Source of the DNA: Vibrio tubiashii
GTDB lineage: Bacteria; Pseudomonadota; Gammaproteobacteria; Enterobacterales; Vibrionaceae
DNA length: 64,000 nt
NCBI GenBank assembly: GCA_000775715.1
Contig: JRWQ01000007.1
Span: 124,001 to 188,000 of the forward strand
Direction: 5' to 3'
Shown here: positions 35,210 to 44,539 of the stretch, piece after piece
Layout: each line of letters opens with the position of its first letter
Position numbering within the stretch: the stretch's first letter is position 1
The notes under the pieces: model-generated
What the model saw: only the letters and a program-made list of their open reading frames with translations
Database searches by the model: none
What the model was told of the DNA's origin: nothing
Position numbers and translations under genes: made by a program

Positions 35210-35323
35210 ATGGGTTGTTGTAATCAAGCACCAAAAGGTGGCTCTGCCAAAATGGGGCCATTGCTAAAGTGTACTGCCGTTATGGCTATCGCGTTGTTCC
35301 TAATCGTTGTGCTGTTTGGCTAG
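35210..35323 (+). CDS. 37-aa Cys-rich small membrane peptide
   Basis: MGCCNQAPKGGSAKMG is followed by a hydrophobic helix (about residues 19-36). GGAGG sits exactly six bases before the ATG, but that site is in the 3' arm of a terminator hairpin. The stop TAG overlaps the stop codon of azlD on the other strand (CTAG). I saw no family match. The start and spacing support a real gene, though a chance open frame cannot be excluded. Confidence 0.55.
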   Translation: MGCCNQAPKGGSAKMGPLLKCTAVMAIALFLIVVLFG

Positions 35324-35628
35324 AGCAGTTTTAAACACAGAAACACCACCATACTGACTAAGGTTGTTAACAGTACATTCTTGGTTTTCCATGCCAAAAA
35401 TGCCGCAATGAGTGCGCCAATCAAATAAGGGTTACCCGCAGATAGCCAAAGCTGCTTTTCTGGCATAAAGACAATCGGTGCCCAAATTGCGGTCAAGACA
35501 GCAGGGCTTGAGTATTTCAGTAGTCGCTGAGCCTGAGGGTTTAGCCTTAGAGGCAAGCGTGGCTCTAAAAATAGGTAGCGACTGGCAAATACCAACACAG
35601 TCATGGCGAGAATAGATAGCATGATCAT
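35320..35628 (-). CDS. azlD: AzlD-family branched-chain amino acid export subunit
   Basis: The 102-residue protein has four hydrophobic segments (for example AMTVLVFASRYLFLEPRLPLRLN and LIGALIAAFLAWKTKNVLLTTLVSMVVFLCL). AzlD works with AzlC in exporting branched-chain amino acids. It overlaps azlC by four bases, so they are co-translated. Its stop overlaps the stop of the small gene on the plus strand. Confidence 0.88.
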   Translation of the reverse strand: MIMLSILAMTVLVFASRYLFLEPRLPLRLNPQAQRLLKYSSPAVLTAIWAPIVFMPEKQLWLSAGNPYLIGALIAAFLAWKTKNVLLTTLVSMVVFLCLKLL

Positions 35629-36344
35629 CGTTTCTCTCCTTGTAACGATTCGGCAAGATAACCTGCCAGCATACCTGCGACACTCGCAATCATTAATCCA
35701 GAGTCAATACCTCGTGCGTAACAGATTACCGATGTGGCTAATGAGACCAACACGGCGAGTAGAACTGGGGAAGACTTCACGTTGGGAACCACAATAGCGA
35801 TAAAGGTTGCCGCTACTGCAAACTCTAAACCTAGCTCGTTCAAAGCTGGGATATAACTTCCAGCTACAATTCCAGCCAAGGTGGCGAGATTCCAACACAG
35901 ATAGAAGCTCAGCCCTGCTCCAAGTGCGTACCAGCGATCAAACTGCTTTTCAGATTGTTGCCCACAGATGGCAAAGAGCTCATCTGTTAGCAGAAAGCCT
36001 AGGGTGAGCCTCCATTTAAGTGGTAAGGGGCTGATCTTATCGCGCATCGACACACTGTAGAGCAAATGCCTAGAAGTGATAAAAAAGATCGCTAGCATCA
36101 TAGTTGCTAGTGTTGCGCCAGCTTTAAACATCCCAGTGGCAACCAGTTGAGCCGAGCCTGCAAACAGAATTGCGGATAGAGCTTGGCTTTCAACGACCGT
36201 TAGCCCAGACTCAATGGCAAAAGAACCAGCGAGCAAGCCCCAAGGGACTACTGCAATACTGAGAGGCACCATAGCGAGAGCGCCTTGCCAAAAGAGTGTT
36301 GAGCGGTTGAGTGATCGTTGTTGTTCCAAAGTCATGGTACTCAT
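35625..36344 (-). CDS. azlC: AzlC-family branched-chain amino acid exporter permease
   Basis: The 239-residue polytopic protein begins RSTLFWQGALAMVPLSIAVVPWGLLAGSF, the AzlC signature region, followed by the segment ESQALSAILFAGSAQLVA. With AzlD it exports branched-chain amino acids or analogues. An AraC gene lies 89 bases upstream on the same strand and probably regulates it. Confidence 0.9.
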   Translation of the reverse strand: MSTMTLEQQRSLNRSTLFWQGALAMVPLSIAVVPWGLLAGSFAIESGLTVVESQALSAILFAGSAQLVATGMFKAGATLATMMLAIFFITSRHLLYSVSMRDKISPLPLKWRLTLGFLLTDELFAICGQQSEKQFDRWYALGAGLSFYLCWNLATLAGIVAGSYIPALNELGLEFAVAATFIAIVVPNVKSSPVLLAVLVSLATSVICYARGIDSGLMIASVAGMLAGYLAESLQGEKR

Positions 36345-36432
36345 AGTTGGTATTTTTGCTGTGGTGGGTGATGGGCTTATTTACTCACAGCCGAAACATT
36401 GCGGATTGTACAAAATTGCTGGTGGGATTTGG

Positions 36433-37257
36433 CTAAGTTTTGCCAGCAAATTGTTTAGGAGTAACACCCAATGCTCGCTTAAAGTGTCGGTGGAAATGGC
36501 TTTGGTCATGAAACCCTGTCTCTTGTGCAACCTCTGATATTTTGAGCCCTTTGCGTAAAAGCTGTTTTGCAACTCTCAACCTTGTCTGGATTTGGTAAGC
36601 ATGTGGCGGTAAACCGAACTCTTTTTGAAAGCTACGCGTAAGATAGTAAGGGCTGAGACCTGCTAACTTTGATAGATCTTCCAAGCTAACGTCGGCTTGA
36701 GGGAAGTCATCAAGAAACTCTTTTACTAACGACACCTGCTTTTGAGTACGTGTTTTAGGCTCCCAATTTTGTTTGGATTTGCTATGGCGTGCAATTAGTT
36801 TGACCAGAGTGCCGTAAACTAACGTTTCTCTCAGTAGCTTGTTGTTTGATTGCGCTAAGGTATCAAACACTAAGCGCAGTTGCTGAGCAAGTTCAGGATC
36901 ATATACCACGGGCTCGGGGAAATAAGGGATAGACAAACTCGATGAGAGCCCTTCTGTTAACTGAGAGAACTGCTCCGGTAGCGGATACATGGCTTTGTAT
37001 TCCCAGCCTCCCTCTGTCGCGGTTTGACCGTTATGCACTTCATCGGCATTGACTAGAATAATGCTGTCTTGCGGTGCTATATGATTGCCTCCGGTACGAT
37101 AAAAACGCTGCGCGCCCTTTTCAATCACGCCTACTGTGTAGCCTTCGTGACTATGACGGGAAAAATTTTGATTCGTGTATTTAGCGTCCAATAGCTCTAG
37201 TCCACCTAGCTCATTGGCTAAGTGGAAACTGGCTGATTCTTTTTCTCTGCCCGCCAT
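36433..37257 (-). CDS. AraC-family regulator of the azlCD locus
   Basis: The N-terminal cupin-like arm (SRHSHEGYTVGVIEKG) precedes a C-terminal AraC HTH pair (LEDLSKLAGLSPYYLTRSFQKEF and ISEVAQETGFHDQSHFHRHFKRAL). AAGGAG sits 5 bases before the ATG at 37257; a longer frame from 37281 lacks a better site. It lies just upstream of azlCD on the same strand and divergent from the LysE gene, and may control either. Confidence 0.87.
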   Translation of the reverse strand: MAGREKESASFHLANELGGLELLDAKYTNQNFSRHSHEGYTVGVIEKGAQRFYRTGGNHIAPQDSIILVNADEVHNGQTATEGGWEYKAMYPLPEQFSQLTEGLSSSLSIPYFPEPVVYDPELAQQLRLVFDTLAQSNNKLLRETLVYGTLVKLIARHSKSKQNWEPKTRTQKQVSLVKEFLDDFPQADVSLEDLSKLAGLSPYYLTRSFQKEFGLPPHAYQIQTRLRVAKQLLRKGLKISEVAQETGFHDQSHFHRHFKRALGVTPKQFAGKT

Positions 37258-37476
37258 TGTCGCTCCTTTCTTGCTGATCAAATGACCTGAGTTGCCAGTC
37301 TAGCTTATCGCTCTCATATGTTTTTGTACAAAATTGCTCAATTTACTCTCCATTTTCTTAACTTGGTCTTGGGGCTTGGTGCTGAAATAATTTAACTATT
37401 TGGTTTTTAATTGTGGATTATCATTCCCGTGTGGACTAAAATGCCGCGCTTTTGCTTTTTTGTGAAATTTAAAATT

Positions 37477-38109
37477 ATGATTGATAGTTCTGTGCTGCCG
37501 GTTTACTTGACCGCTGTTGTTGCACTGTTATTGTTGCCTGGACCGGATATGTTGCTTATCGCCAGCTCAAGTATGAGCTACGGCCGTAAAGTGGGTATCT
37601 TCGCGAGCTTAGGCAATGCCACTTCAGGGATCATCCTAACCCTGCTTGCTGCACTCGGTGTTTCTGCACTGATAGCCATGAGCCCGATTGCCTTAAAAGC
37701 GTTGCACTTATTAGGTGGTGCCTACTTACTAAAAATGGGCTGGGACTGTATTCGCGCAAGTGCGGCTGATGCGCCCCAAATGGGTGGCTCAAACAAGGTC
37801 GCGACCACTTTTTACCAAAGAGCTTTAGTAAGTAACTTACTCAATCCTAAGGCCTTAGTGTTTTTTGTGATGTTTTTGCCTCAATTTGTTTCCAGCAACA
37901 TAACCGCAAGCTCTGGAGAACAAATGTTAGCACTGGGTTTGCTACTGAATGTATTAGGTTTATTGTTCAACCTACTGCTGGTGGCGTTAGTGGGAACGTT
38001 GGGCAAACCGCTTTTAGAAAATGCTAGGTTCAGAACGTATCAACATAAGTTTATGGGGTTGATATTTGTCCTGTTAGCGATATGGATGTTAAGCTCATTT
38101 GCGAGCTAA
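37477..38109 (+). CDS. LysE/RhtB-family amino acid exporter
   Basis: The protein (~210 aa) has six hydrophobic segments with the family start VYLTAVVALLLLPGPDMLLIASSSMSYGRKVG and SNLLNPKALVFFVMFLPQFV in the second half. It exports amino acids or homoserine-lactone-like compounds; the substrate is not known. I prefer the ATG at 37477, since the longer 5' part is hydrophilic and has no clear ribosome site. Confidence 0.87.
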   Translation: MIDSSVLPVYLTAVVALLLLPGPDMLLIASSSMSYGRKVGIFASLGNATSGIILTLLAALGVSALIAMSPIALKALHLLGGAYLLKMGWDCIRASAADAPQMGGSNKVATTFYQRALVSNLLNPKALVFFVMFLPQFVSSNITASSGEQMLALGLLLNVLGLLFNLLLVALVGTLGKPLLENARFRTYQHKFMGLIFVLLAIWMLSSFAS

Positions 38110-38120
38110 CCTCAACAATA

Positions 38121-38146
38121 AGGTCAGCACTCGCTGGCCTTTTTTG
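38121..38146 (+). terminator. Terminator after LysE-family gene
   Basis: GGTCAGC pairs with GCTGGCC (one G-U) around ACTC, followed by seven T. Confidence 0.85.
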
Positions 38147-38185
38147 TACATACACCATTCAATCTTATAGACAAGGAAGTATCGT

Positions 38186-38605
38186 ATGAATGTCCAGTTT
38201 GTATTAAACCCGCCAAAGAACATCAAAGATGTTATTTACAATGGTTTGAAGGCGTTTAACATGCAGCATTTTCCAGATGAGGAGATTCATAGCTTAGCGT
38301 GTTATGTCGAAGATGATGAAGGGAACTTCGCTGGTGGTCTAACCGGTGAAATCTTCACCAATACGTTGTTTGTCGAGTTTTTGTGGGTGGATGAAAGCCA
38401 GCGTAAATCAGGTATTGGTTCATTGTTAATGGATCGAATAGAATCAGAGGCGAAAGCTGTGGGTGTTACTGATCTTTATCTCGACACCTACACCTTTCAA
38501 GCTCCGGGCTTCTACGCCAAATTAGGCTTCAAAGAGGTCGGTCGCTACACTGGTTTTCCAACGAAAGGCGTTGATAAGATATTTTTGCAAAAAAGCGTTC
38601 GTTAA
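38186..38605 (+). CDS. GNAT-family acetyltransferase
   Basis: The 139-residue GNAT domain shows FLWVDESQRKSGIGSLLMDRIESEA (acetyl-CoA loop with R-K-S-G-I-G) and the C-terminal GFYAKLGFKEVG. AAGGAAG precedes the ATG. The substrate is not known. Confidence 0.85.
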   Translation: MNVQFVLNPPKNIKDVIYNGLKAFNMQHFPDEEIHSLACYVEDDEGNFAGGLTGEIFTNTLFVEFLWVDESQRKSGIGSLLMDRIESEAKAVGVTDLYLDTYTFQAPGFYAKLGFKEVGRYTGFPTKGVDKIFLQKSVR

Positions 38606-38648
38606 TTGTCTAACATTTTATCGCAGCCAATTAGCGTGGCTAGCCTAA

Positions 38649-39632
38649 TTAATCTTGATTGAAAAATAGTACTAAACTGCCACCCTTGAAGGCGCTGCCG
38701 TAGTTAAAAGTCAGCCCTAAACCAATGTTGTCAATGAAATCGATATTAAAAGGCGGTGTCATGAGCCAGCCAAGCGAGGCTTCATAGTAGGAGGAGGTGC
38801 CCAAGTTGTGCTCCACATCGCTGCCAACATCGACTCGTCTGATCGTGCTGTAGATAGATTGAGTCGAACTTCCGATTCGGTTGAAATCGTACACTGCTGT
38901 TGCACTGTTGACTAAGTACCATCCTTCGGGATTGCCAGGATCACCACCATTGGCTTCTCCCCAGCCATAGCCATAAAAATAGTGACCGCTGGACGACAAC
39001 TTCCATTTGCCCCAAGGTTCATTCTGTTGATAATTTACGCGCACATGAGGTTCGTAGACATTGGCCCACGCAGTTGTGTTAAAAAGCAAACTATCTAACA
39101 CAGGTTGAAATTGCCGACCGGTGCGACTGTTATAGGTCATTGAGTTTTGATAGTGCATCAAGTGAGTTCCCAAACCGGGCTCAATGGACCAGTTTTCATC
39201 AAACACATGCTCATAACGATACGCTATGTACATATCTAGAATAGTTTGGGTGAGATCGTCATTCTGACTCTCACCGGGCCAGCGTATTGAATCTTCCGTA
39301 GTTAATCCGGAAAAGCGAACCAGAAGTGAATGAGTGTTTGTATCTTGTTCGTCATTAAGACGAAAGGACATTGGTATTGTGGTAATGCCGTATTTTTTGC
39401 GATTCTCTACTGAGTCGTAGGTGCCTAAGTTTTCATTGTGAGTATTGAACAAGTTGTTTGGATTGAAATCAGCGAAACCCACGGTAAAGACGTCACTGTC
39501 ACTCATGACTATAGTGTAAGCGAAACTTTGCTCGAGGAAGTTACTAATAACGTCGTAGCTCTGTGCCTTGATATGACCAATATAGAATAAAGGCAGAATA
39601 AAAAACCATCTTCCTTGTGTTTTTTTAGCCAC
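38649..39632 (-). CDS. Outer-membrane solitary autotransporter-type beta-barrel protein
   Basis: A signal-like N-terminus is followed by alternating beta strands and ends SAFKGGSLVLFFNQD. It resembles the Vibrio solitary outer-membrane autotransporter barrel family (PF11557), with no passenger domain. The assignment rests on overall pattern and is tentative. The start region is ambiguous, since the hydrophobic stretch begins after a basic MAKKTQGRW segment. Confidence 0.62.
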   Translation of the reverse strand: MAKKTQGRWFFILPLFYIGHIKAQSYDVISNFLEQSFAYTIVMSDSDVFTVGFADFNPNNLFNTHNENLGTYDSVENRKKYGITTIPMSFRLNDEQDTNTHSLLVRFSGLTTEDSIRWPGESQNDDLTQTILDMYIAYRYEHVFDENWSIEPGLGTHLMHYQNSMTYNSRTGRQFQPVLDSLLFNTTAWANVYEPHVRVNYQQNEPWGKWKLSSSGHYFYGYGWGEANGGDPGNPEGWYLVNSATAVYDFNRIGSSTQSIYSTIRRVDVGSDVEHNLGTSSYYEASLGWLMTPPFNIDFIDNIGLGLTFNYGSAFKGGSLVLFFNQD

Positions 39633-39882
39633 GTAGCGTTCCTCTTAGTCATTGCCTTTAGGAATGTTACAAGGATTAATTTGATATGCAATCGGGTCGA
39701 GGCACTATTCGACAAACAATCGACTGTTAGTAACTGAGAAAGTGCTCTATGTGAGTTAAGGGCTAAATCAGCGATAAGTCACTGGCAGTGAGTCAACGTG
39801 ATCTGATAGTTAATCGTTTCCAGAACAGTGACCTGCTAACCGTCTCTGCTTGACTTGACGTTAGCGCAAACGGTGCAGGTAG

Positions 39883-41133
39883 TTATTGAAGTGTTCTAAG
39901 AATAGCCTCAATTTTGTCGGCCAAATCTGGACTTTTTAATATGCTGGTATGATTTTCATTGAGCCCATAAATTGCAACAGCACCATCTTGTGCATAGGGA
40001 GCTAGTTGGCTGTTGAGTGATACGACACCGTCAGTATTTTTAGACGAAATTAGGCTGCCATTGTCGCGATAGCTAAAGAACAGATAATGAGGAAGGTACT
40101 CCTTTAAAGATAAAGAGCGGCTTTTTTTCAGAAAGTCACTGCTGGGTGCCATATCAAACCAAGACGGAACGGCAACAGGCATTAGTCTCACTCCAATTTC
40201 AGCAGAATCATGTCCGCTCCACGGGGTACTGATTGTGATGAGGGCCGCTACATTAAGTTGAGGCTTAGTTGCTGCATATTCATGGTCTAGGACTCGTTTG
40301 GATACCAAGCCCCCCATGCTATGCGCGATGATGATGATCTTGTCCGTGTTGTAGGTTACTGTAAGCTCGGAAACATGCTGGTAAAGCACCTTGGCGACTA
40401 AATCTAGTCTAAGTCCTGATGGGTATTGAACAATCCATGGTTGGTAAATATCACGATCCAGTGTAGAGATAAGGTGTCGCCAGTCATAACCAGACCCACT
40501 CATCCCATGTACAAACAGCACTGGAATTTTGCTCGGTGAATAGGGCTCCAAGAAAAAGATGCCAGTGTTTCCAGCTTCGTGAAACCTAACTGGTTCCCAC
40601 ATCCCCATTTTGCCGCTGTGCTTGTTAAAATGAGAGGTTTCTACGACTTTACCAATCGATTCGTGCAGGTAGTCTATTGGACTATGTTGATTGTCTGACG
40701 TGTACAAATCTGGTACCAAGGCTTCAGCTTCACGTTGAGGAAGTAGCGTGATAGTAATGTCATCGATAGGCTTGTTGTCTTTTACTGTTAGCAAACTAGG
40801 CGAACCATAAAACGCTACGCTTTCACCGTTATCTAAAGCGAAGTTTTGGTTTATATCTTCAAAGGCAAACAGATAGAAATCTCCGTTTGGGACTGAGAAA
40901 TGAAACTTATTGTTGGCCAGTACAGTAACGTATTGCTCTAGTTCAATGACCTCATCAGTTACTCTATTCAATGTTACAACGATGGGCGACTTGCTTTCTT
41001 TTGCGGTCACTACGCCAGAGAGAGTCGTAGAATTATCGAGTAACTTTACGTCTCGTTTTAATCCGGCGTAATGACAACCTGAGATTAGGAATATGGTTAT
41101 GGTAGCAAGAATAGAAATGAGTCGATTGTGCAA
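39883..41133 (-). CDS. Lipoprotein alpha/beta hydrolase (lipase/esterase-like)
   Basis: A lipobox (LISGC, Cys20) marks a lipoprotein. Residues ~200-416 are an alpha/beta hydrolase: VLFVHGMSGSGYDW holds the oxyanion region, IIAHSMGGLVSKR holds the nucleophile Ser272, and NTDGVVS and LNENHTSIL carry the likely Asp and His. A beta-sandwich-like N-terminal part (~30-130) precedes it. The start is TTG, with AAGG about 8 bases before. It may act on lipids or esters at the cell surface; the substrate is unknown. Confidence 0.8.
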   Translation of the reverse strand: MHNRLISILATITIFLISGCHYAGLKRDVKLLDNSTTLSGVVTAKESKSPIVVTLNRVTDEVIELEQYVTVLANNKFHFSVPNGDFYLFAFEDINQNFALDNGESVAFYGSPSLLTVKDNKPIDDITITLLPQREAEALVPDLYTSDNQHSPIDYLHESIGKVVETSHFNKHSGKMGMWEPVRFHEAGNTGIFFLEPYSPSKIPVLFVHGMSGSGYDWRHLISTLDRDIYQPWIVQYPSGLRLDLVAKVLYQHVSELTVTYNTDKIIIIAHSMGGLVSKRVLDHEYAATKPQLNVAALITISTPWSGHDSAEIGVRLMPVAVPSWFDMAPSSDFLKKSRSLSLKEYLPHYLFFSYRDNGSLISSKNTDGVVSLNSQLAPYAQDGAVAIYGLNENHTSILKSPDLADKIEAILRTLQ

Positions 41134-41344
41134 AAGTAGGCCTTAGAAAATCCGTTACACAGGGATTGATCTTGCCATCTATAATTGAGAACCCTAGTCA
41201 TGTCAAAGGCCGCACTCATTTGCAATGAAACTATTGCGACGGAGGAGCCATTTTAGAGTGAACTGCAACATATATTAGGAGTATCACTTGATTTGGAGCC
41301 CCTTAAACCATTTTGCTTAAGAGGCTCAGCGTGTAACTGAATCT

Positions 41345-43051
41345 CTATATTAGGCTATGTTGATGCTCTGAGATTAGCATTCCCATTGACTCAGATGCTT
41401 TCTCAAGCACTAGCTCAAAGCTATCAGACTGCGCAAACTTCTCGATCACTTCGTAGTAACACTTCAGTTTCGGTTCTGTACCTGATGGACGGACAATGAC
41501 CCTTGCGCCGCATGATAGGTGATAGATCAATACATCACTTGTAGGAAGGTCGATGGTTTGGGTCGAACCGTCGGCAAACGTCTTGGTGAGTGACTTAAGA
41601 TCCTCGGTGACTTCAACTTGACTACCTGCAATCATAGTGGGTGGATTGGCTCTGAGTTTGTCTCCGATTGGTGGTGCTTTAGGGTCGAGAGCGATACTGC
41701 GCTGCGCATTAAGATACATGCCATGGTGGCGGTAGATGGCTTCTAGTTGGTCCCAGATGGTTTTGCCTTGGCTTTTTAGCTCTGCGGTTAGTTGAGCGAA
41801 CGCAACCAGCGCTGATAGGCCATCTTTATCCCAAACTTTGTTGCCAACGGTGTAGCCAAGCGCCTCTTCGTAAGCGAATAAGAACTGTTTTTCATCGCTC
41901 TGCTTTTGCATTGCTACATTGGTTAACCACTTAAATCCAGTTAGGGTTTGGAAGTAGCTTGCGCCATGAGCACTGGCTATTTTGCTGAGTAATGTTGATG
42001 AAACAATGGTATTGCCGACGAGTTGTTTGTTTGCCTCGGTTTGAGACAATAAGTAGTGACCAAATAAGGTACCCACTTGGTCGCCTGTCAGCATTTGATA
42101 GTCACCTTCAGGCTTACGAACCGCAACGGCAAAGCGGTCAGCATCTGGATCATTGGCACAGGCAATGTCAGCGTTATGCTGTTTTGCTAAAGCCATCACC
42201 ATGTCCATGGCGCCTGCTTCTTCTGGGTTAGGGAAGTTGACAGTCGGGAAAGTGCCATCGGGCTCGCTTTGTTCTGCGACGCTAAAGAAGTGATCAAACC
42301 CTGCATCTTTGAGAAGAGTTTGTGCCATGTTCGCCCCAACGCCATGCATTGCGGTGTAAGCGATAGTAATACCGTTTGGACAAGTGTCGTTGTTTAACAG
42401 TGGATTTTCGTTCATTGTTTGGCGGTAAGTTTGGTAATACTCTTCTTTTAGCCACACCAATAAGCCATGTTTCTTAGCGTCATCAAGTGCCATCAGCGGG
42501 ATAGGCTTGGTTGCCGCAGTATCAATTTCGGCAGCAATACCTGAATCATGGGGTGGAATGATCTGCGCACCGTTTTCCCAATAAACCTTAAAGCCGTTGT
42601 ATTCAGGAGGATTGTGACTTGCAGTCACGACGACCGCAGCAGCGGCGTTAAAGTGTTTAACACCAAACGCGACAATCGGTGTTGCTGCGACGTCATGAGT
42701 TAGGAAGACCTTAATACCGAGCGCAGTCAGCACCGATGCGGTGTCGTGAGCAAACTGCTTAGAGTCAGTGCGGCCATCGTAGCCAATAACGACGCCACGA
42801 CTTCTTGCGTCTGTTAATTGCGCGATAAGGTAATGGCCCAGGCCTGCCGCTGTCTCTTGAATCACTAGGCGATTCATACGGTTTGGGCCACATCCTACTT
42901 TGCCACGTAATCCTGCTGTACCAAACTCTAGTCGTTGACTAAAACGATCTTCAAGCTCTGTATATGCTTTTCCATCGATTAGGTGCTGAAGTTCTTCACG
43001 CGTATGAGGGTCAGGATCTTTCTCTAACCATCGAGTCACTTGTTCCATCAT
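41345..43051 (-). CDS. Phosphohexomutase (phosphoglucomutase/phosphomannomutase)
   Basis: This 568-residue alpha-D-phosphohexomutase has TASHNPPEYNGFKVYW with the phosphoserine Ser145, NDPDADRFAVAV as metal-binding loop, an EEALGY sugar-binding segment and RPSGTEPKLKCYYE as phosphate-binding loop. It interconverts glucose or mannose 1- and 6-phosphates and resembles the large PGM2-like group. Tandem ATGs occur at 43051 and 43048. It is divergent from the cox cluster. Confidence 0.9.
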   Translation of the reverse strand: MMEQVTRWLEKDPDPHTREELQHLIDGKAYTELEDRFSQRLEFGTAGLRGKVGCGPNRMNRLVIQETAAGLGHYLIAQLTDARSRGVVIGYDGRTDSKQFAHDTASVLTALGIKVFLTHDVAATPIVAFGVKHFNAAAAVVVTASHNPPEYNGFKVYWENGAQIIPPHDSGIAAEIDTAATKPIPLMALDDAKKHGLLVWLKEEYYQTYRQTMNENPLLNNDTCPNGITIAYTAMHGVGANMAQTLLKDAGFDHFFSVAEQSEPDGTFPTVNFPNPEEAGAMDMVMALAKQHNADIACANDPDADRFAVAVRKPEGDYQMLTGDQVGTLFGHYLLSQTEANKQLVGNTIVSSTLLSKIASAHGASYFQTLTGFKWLTNVAMQKQSDEKQFLFAYEEALGYTVGNKVWDKDGLSALVAFAQLTAELKSQGKTIWDQLEAIYRHHGMYLNAQRSIALDPKAPPIGDKLRANPPTMIAGSQVEVTEDLKSLTKTFADGSTQTIDLPTSDVLIYHLSCGARVIVRPSGTEPKLKCYYEVIEKFAQSDSFELVLEKASESMGMLISEHQHSLI

Positions 43052-43120
43052 GATGCTGATACCTTTTTCATGTCTTAGCTTAAGTCTATGTTATTTACTC
43101 AACTTCGCATGACTTTAACT

Positions 43121-43139
43121 GATATTGATTATCATTTGC
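43121..43139. promoter_or_regulatory. Fur-box-like site
   Basis: GATATTGATTATCATTTGC matches the 19-base Fur consensus at 15 of 19 positions. It lies between the phosphohexomutase and cytochrome oxidase genes, so iron could control either. The match is by eye. Confidence 0.45.
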
Positions 43140-43301
43140 GAGAGCGCAATCGCTAAACCTGCGGATGATTTCTCCGTTGCCCATTTCTAGTTGGACTTTC
43201 TTGCACAATTTACAAACGCCAACTAACGTTTATTAACATAAATATAACAAATGACGTGAAATTTACTGGTTATAAGGAATTTTCCAAGTCCAAAGGCTGA
43301 T

Positions 43302-43347
43302 TGGTACTTTCTTGCAGATGTCGGCTCAATGCAAAGACCAAGTACCA
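43302..43347 (+). repeat. Nested inverted repeat in ctaC leader
   Basis: TGGTACTT at 43302-43309 pairs with AAGTACCA at 43340-43347, and inside it TTGCA (43312) pairs with TGCAA (43330). It forms a two-tier hairpin 37 bases before the ctaC start. No T run follows. Confidence 0.5.
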
Positions 43348-43384
43348 GCATCACGGTTGATGACTCTGGCAGAGGAGAGGTCTT

Positions 43385-44539
43385 TTGAAAAGTATACCCT
43401 TGTTGCTTTGGCGACTAAGTATCGTGTGGTTGGTCTGTTTCACTGCGTCTGTGAATGCGGATGAGAGCGACTATAACATGACTCAGGGCGTAACCAACAT
43501 CAGTGAGCAAGTCTACGAACTGCACATGCTGATATTTTATATCTGCTGCGCGATAGCGGTAGTCGTCTTTGGTGTGATGTTCTATTCCATGTATCACCAC
43601 CGCAAATCGAAGGGTGTCGTTGCTGCACACTTTCACGAGAGCACTAAAGTCGAAGTCATCTGGACCGTCATCCCTATCATCATCCTCGTTTTAATGGCTA
43701 TTCCTGCAACCAAAACCTTGGTGGCGATGGAAGATACTTCTCAAGCCGATCTAACGGTGAAAATTACTGGTTCCCAATGGAAGTGGCATTACAGCTATTT
43801 TGGTGAAGACGTGGAGTTTTTTAGTTTGCTTGCGACTAGCCAGAAGGAAATCGATGGCATAGAAGAGAAAGGAGCGCACTACCTACTTGAAGTTGATAAT
43901 CCGCTTGTACTGCCAATTAACCGCAAAGTGCGTTTTTTATTAACCGCCGATGATGTTATTCACTCTTGGTGGGTGCCTGATTTCGCGGTCAAGAAAGACA
44001 CCATTCCAGGGTTTATCAATGAGGCGTGGACGCGAATCGATAAGCCTGGTGTATACCGAGGTCAGTGTGCTGAGCTCTGTGGCCGCGCCCATGGCTTTAT
44101 GCCCATTGTTGTTCATGCCATGGAAGAAGAGGAATACGATCAGTGGTTGCGAGATAAGAAAGCCGAGATTGAGCAAGCAAAACAAGAGGCCGCAGCGTCG
44201 CTGACTGCATCTTTGTCATTGGATGAGCTGATAGCTATTGGCAAGAAAGTCTATCTTGATAGATGCGCTGTATGTCACCAAGTAACCGGCGCGGGTATCC
44301 CGGGGGCGTTCCCAGCCATCACTGGTAGTAATGTCGCCACGGGAGATGTTTCGCAACACATTGATGTTGTTGTTAATGGTCGCGCAGGGACTGCCATGCA
44401 AGCATTCTCGAATCAGTTGAGCGACAAAGAGATCGCGGCAGTTGTGACCTACCAACGCAATGGACTGGGTAACAGTGTTGGTGATCTAGTCCAAGCTTCG
44501 GATGTTAACCAGTTTAAGGCGTCTAAGGAGGGACAATGA
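43385..44539 (+). CDS. ctaC: Cytochrome c oxidase subunit II with fused cytochrome c domain
   Basis: A signal peptide and two membrane helices precede the CuA cupredoxin domain. His193, Cys228, Cys232, His236 and Met239 (in QCAELCGRAHGFM) are the CuA ligands, with Glu230 between the cysteines. A C-terminal cytochrome c domain has C294-A-V-C297-H298 and a distal Met in GRAGTAMQAF. This is the caa3/aa3 type subunit II with its own c-heme. The start is TTG after GAGGAGAGG. Its stop overlaps the ctaD ATG (ATGA). Confidence 0.95.
   Translation: MKSIPLLLWRLSIVWLVCFTASVNADESDYNMTQGVTNISEQVYELHMLIFYICCAIAVVVFGVMFYSMYHHRKSKGVVAAHFHESTKVEVIWTVIPIIILVLMAIPATKTLVAMEDTSQADLTVKITGSQWKWHYSYFGEDVEFFSLLATSQKEIDGIEEKGAHYLLEVDNPLVLPINRKVRFLLTADDVIHSWWVPDFAVKKDTIPGFINEAWTRIDKPGVYRGQCAELCGRAHGFMPIVVHAMEEEEYDQWLRDKKAEIEQAKQEAAASLTASLSLDELIAIGKKVYLDRCAVCHQVTGAGIPGAFPAITGSNVATGDVSQHIDVVVNGRAGTAMQAFSNQLSDKEIAAVVTYQRNGLGNSVGDLVQASDVNQFKASKEGQ

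Larger units (their letters stand above)
43052..43384. other. Gene-free divergent region between phosphohexomutase and ctaC
   Basis: The 333-base region holds a Fur-box-like site at 43121 and a nested inverted repeat at 43302-43347 in the ctaC leader, listed separately. AGGAGAGG at 43374-43381 serves the TTG start of ctaC. I see no ORF or RNA gene in the rest. Confidence 0.7.
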
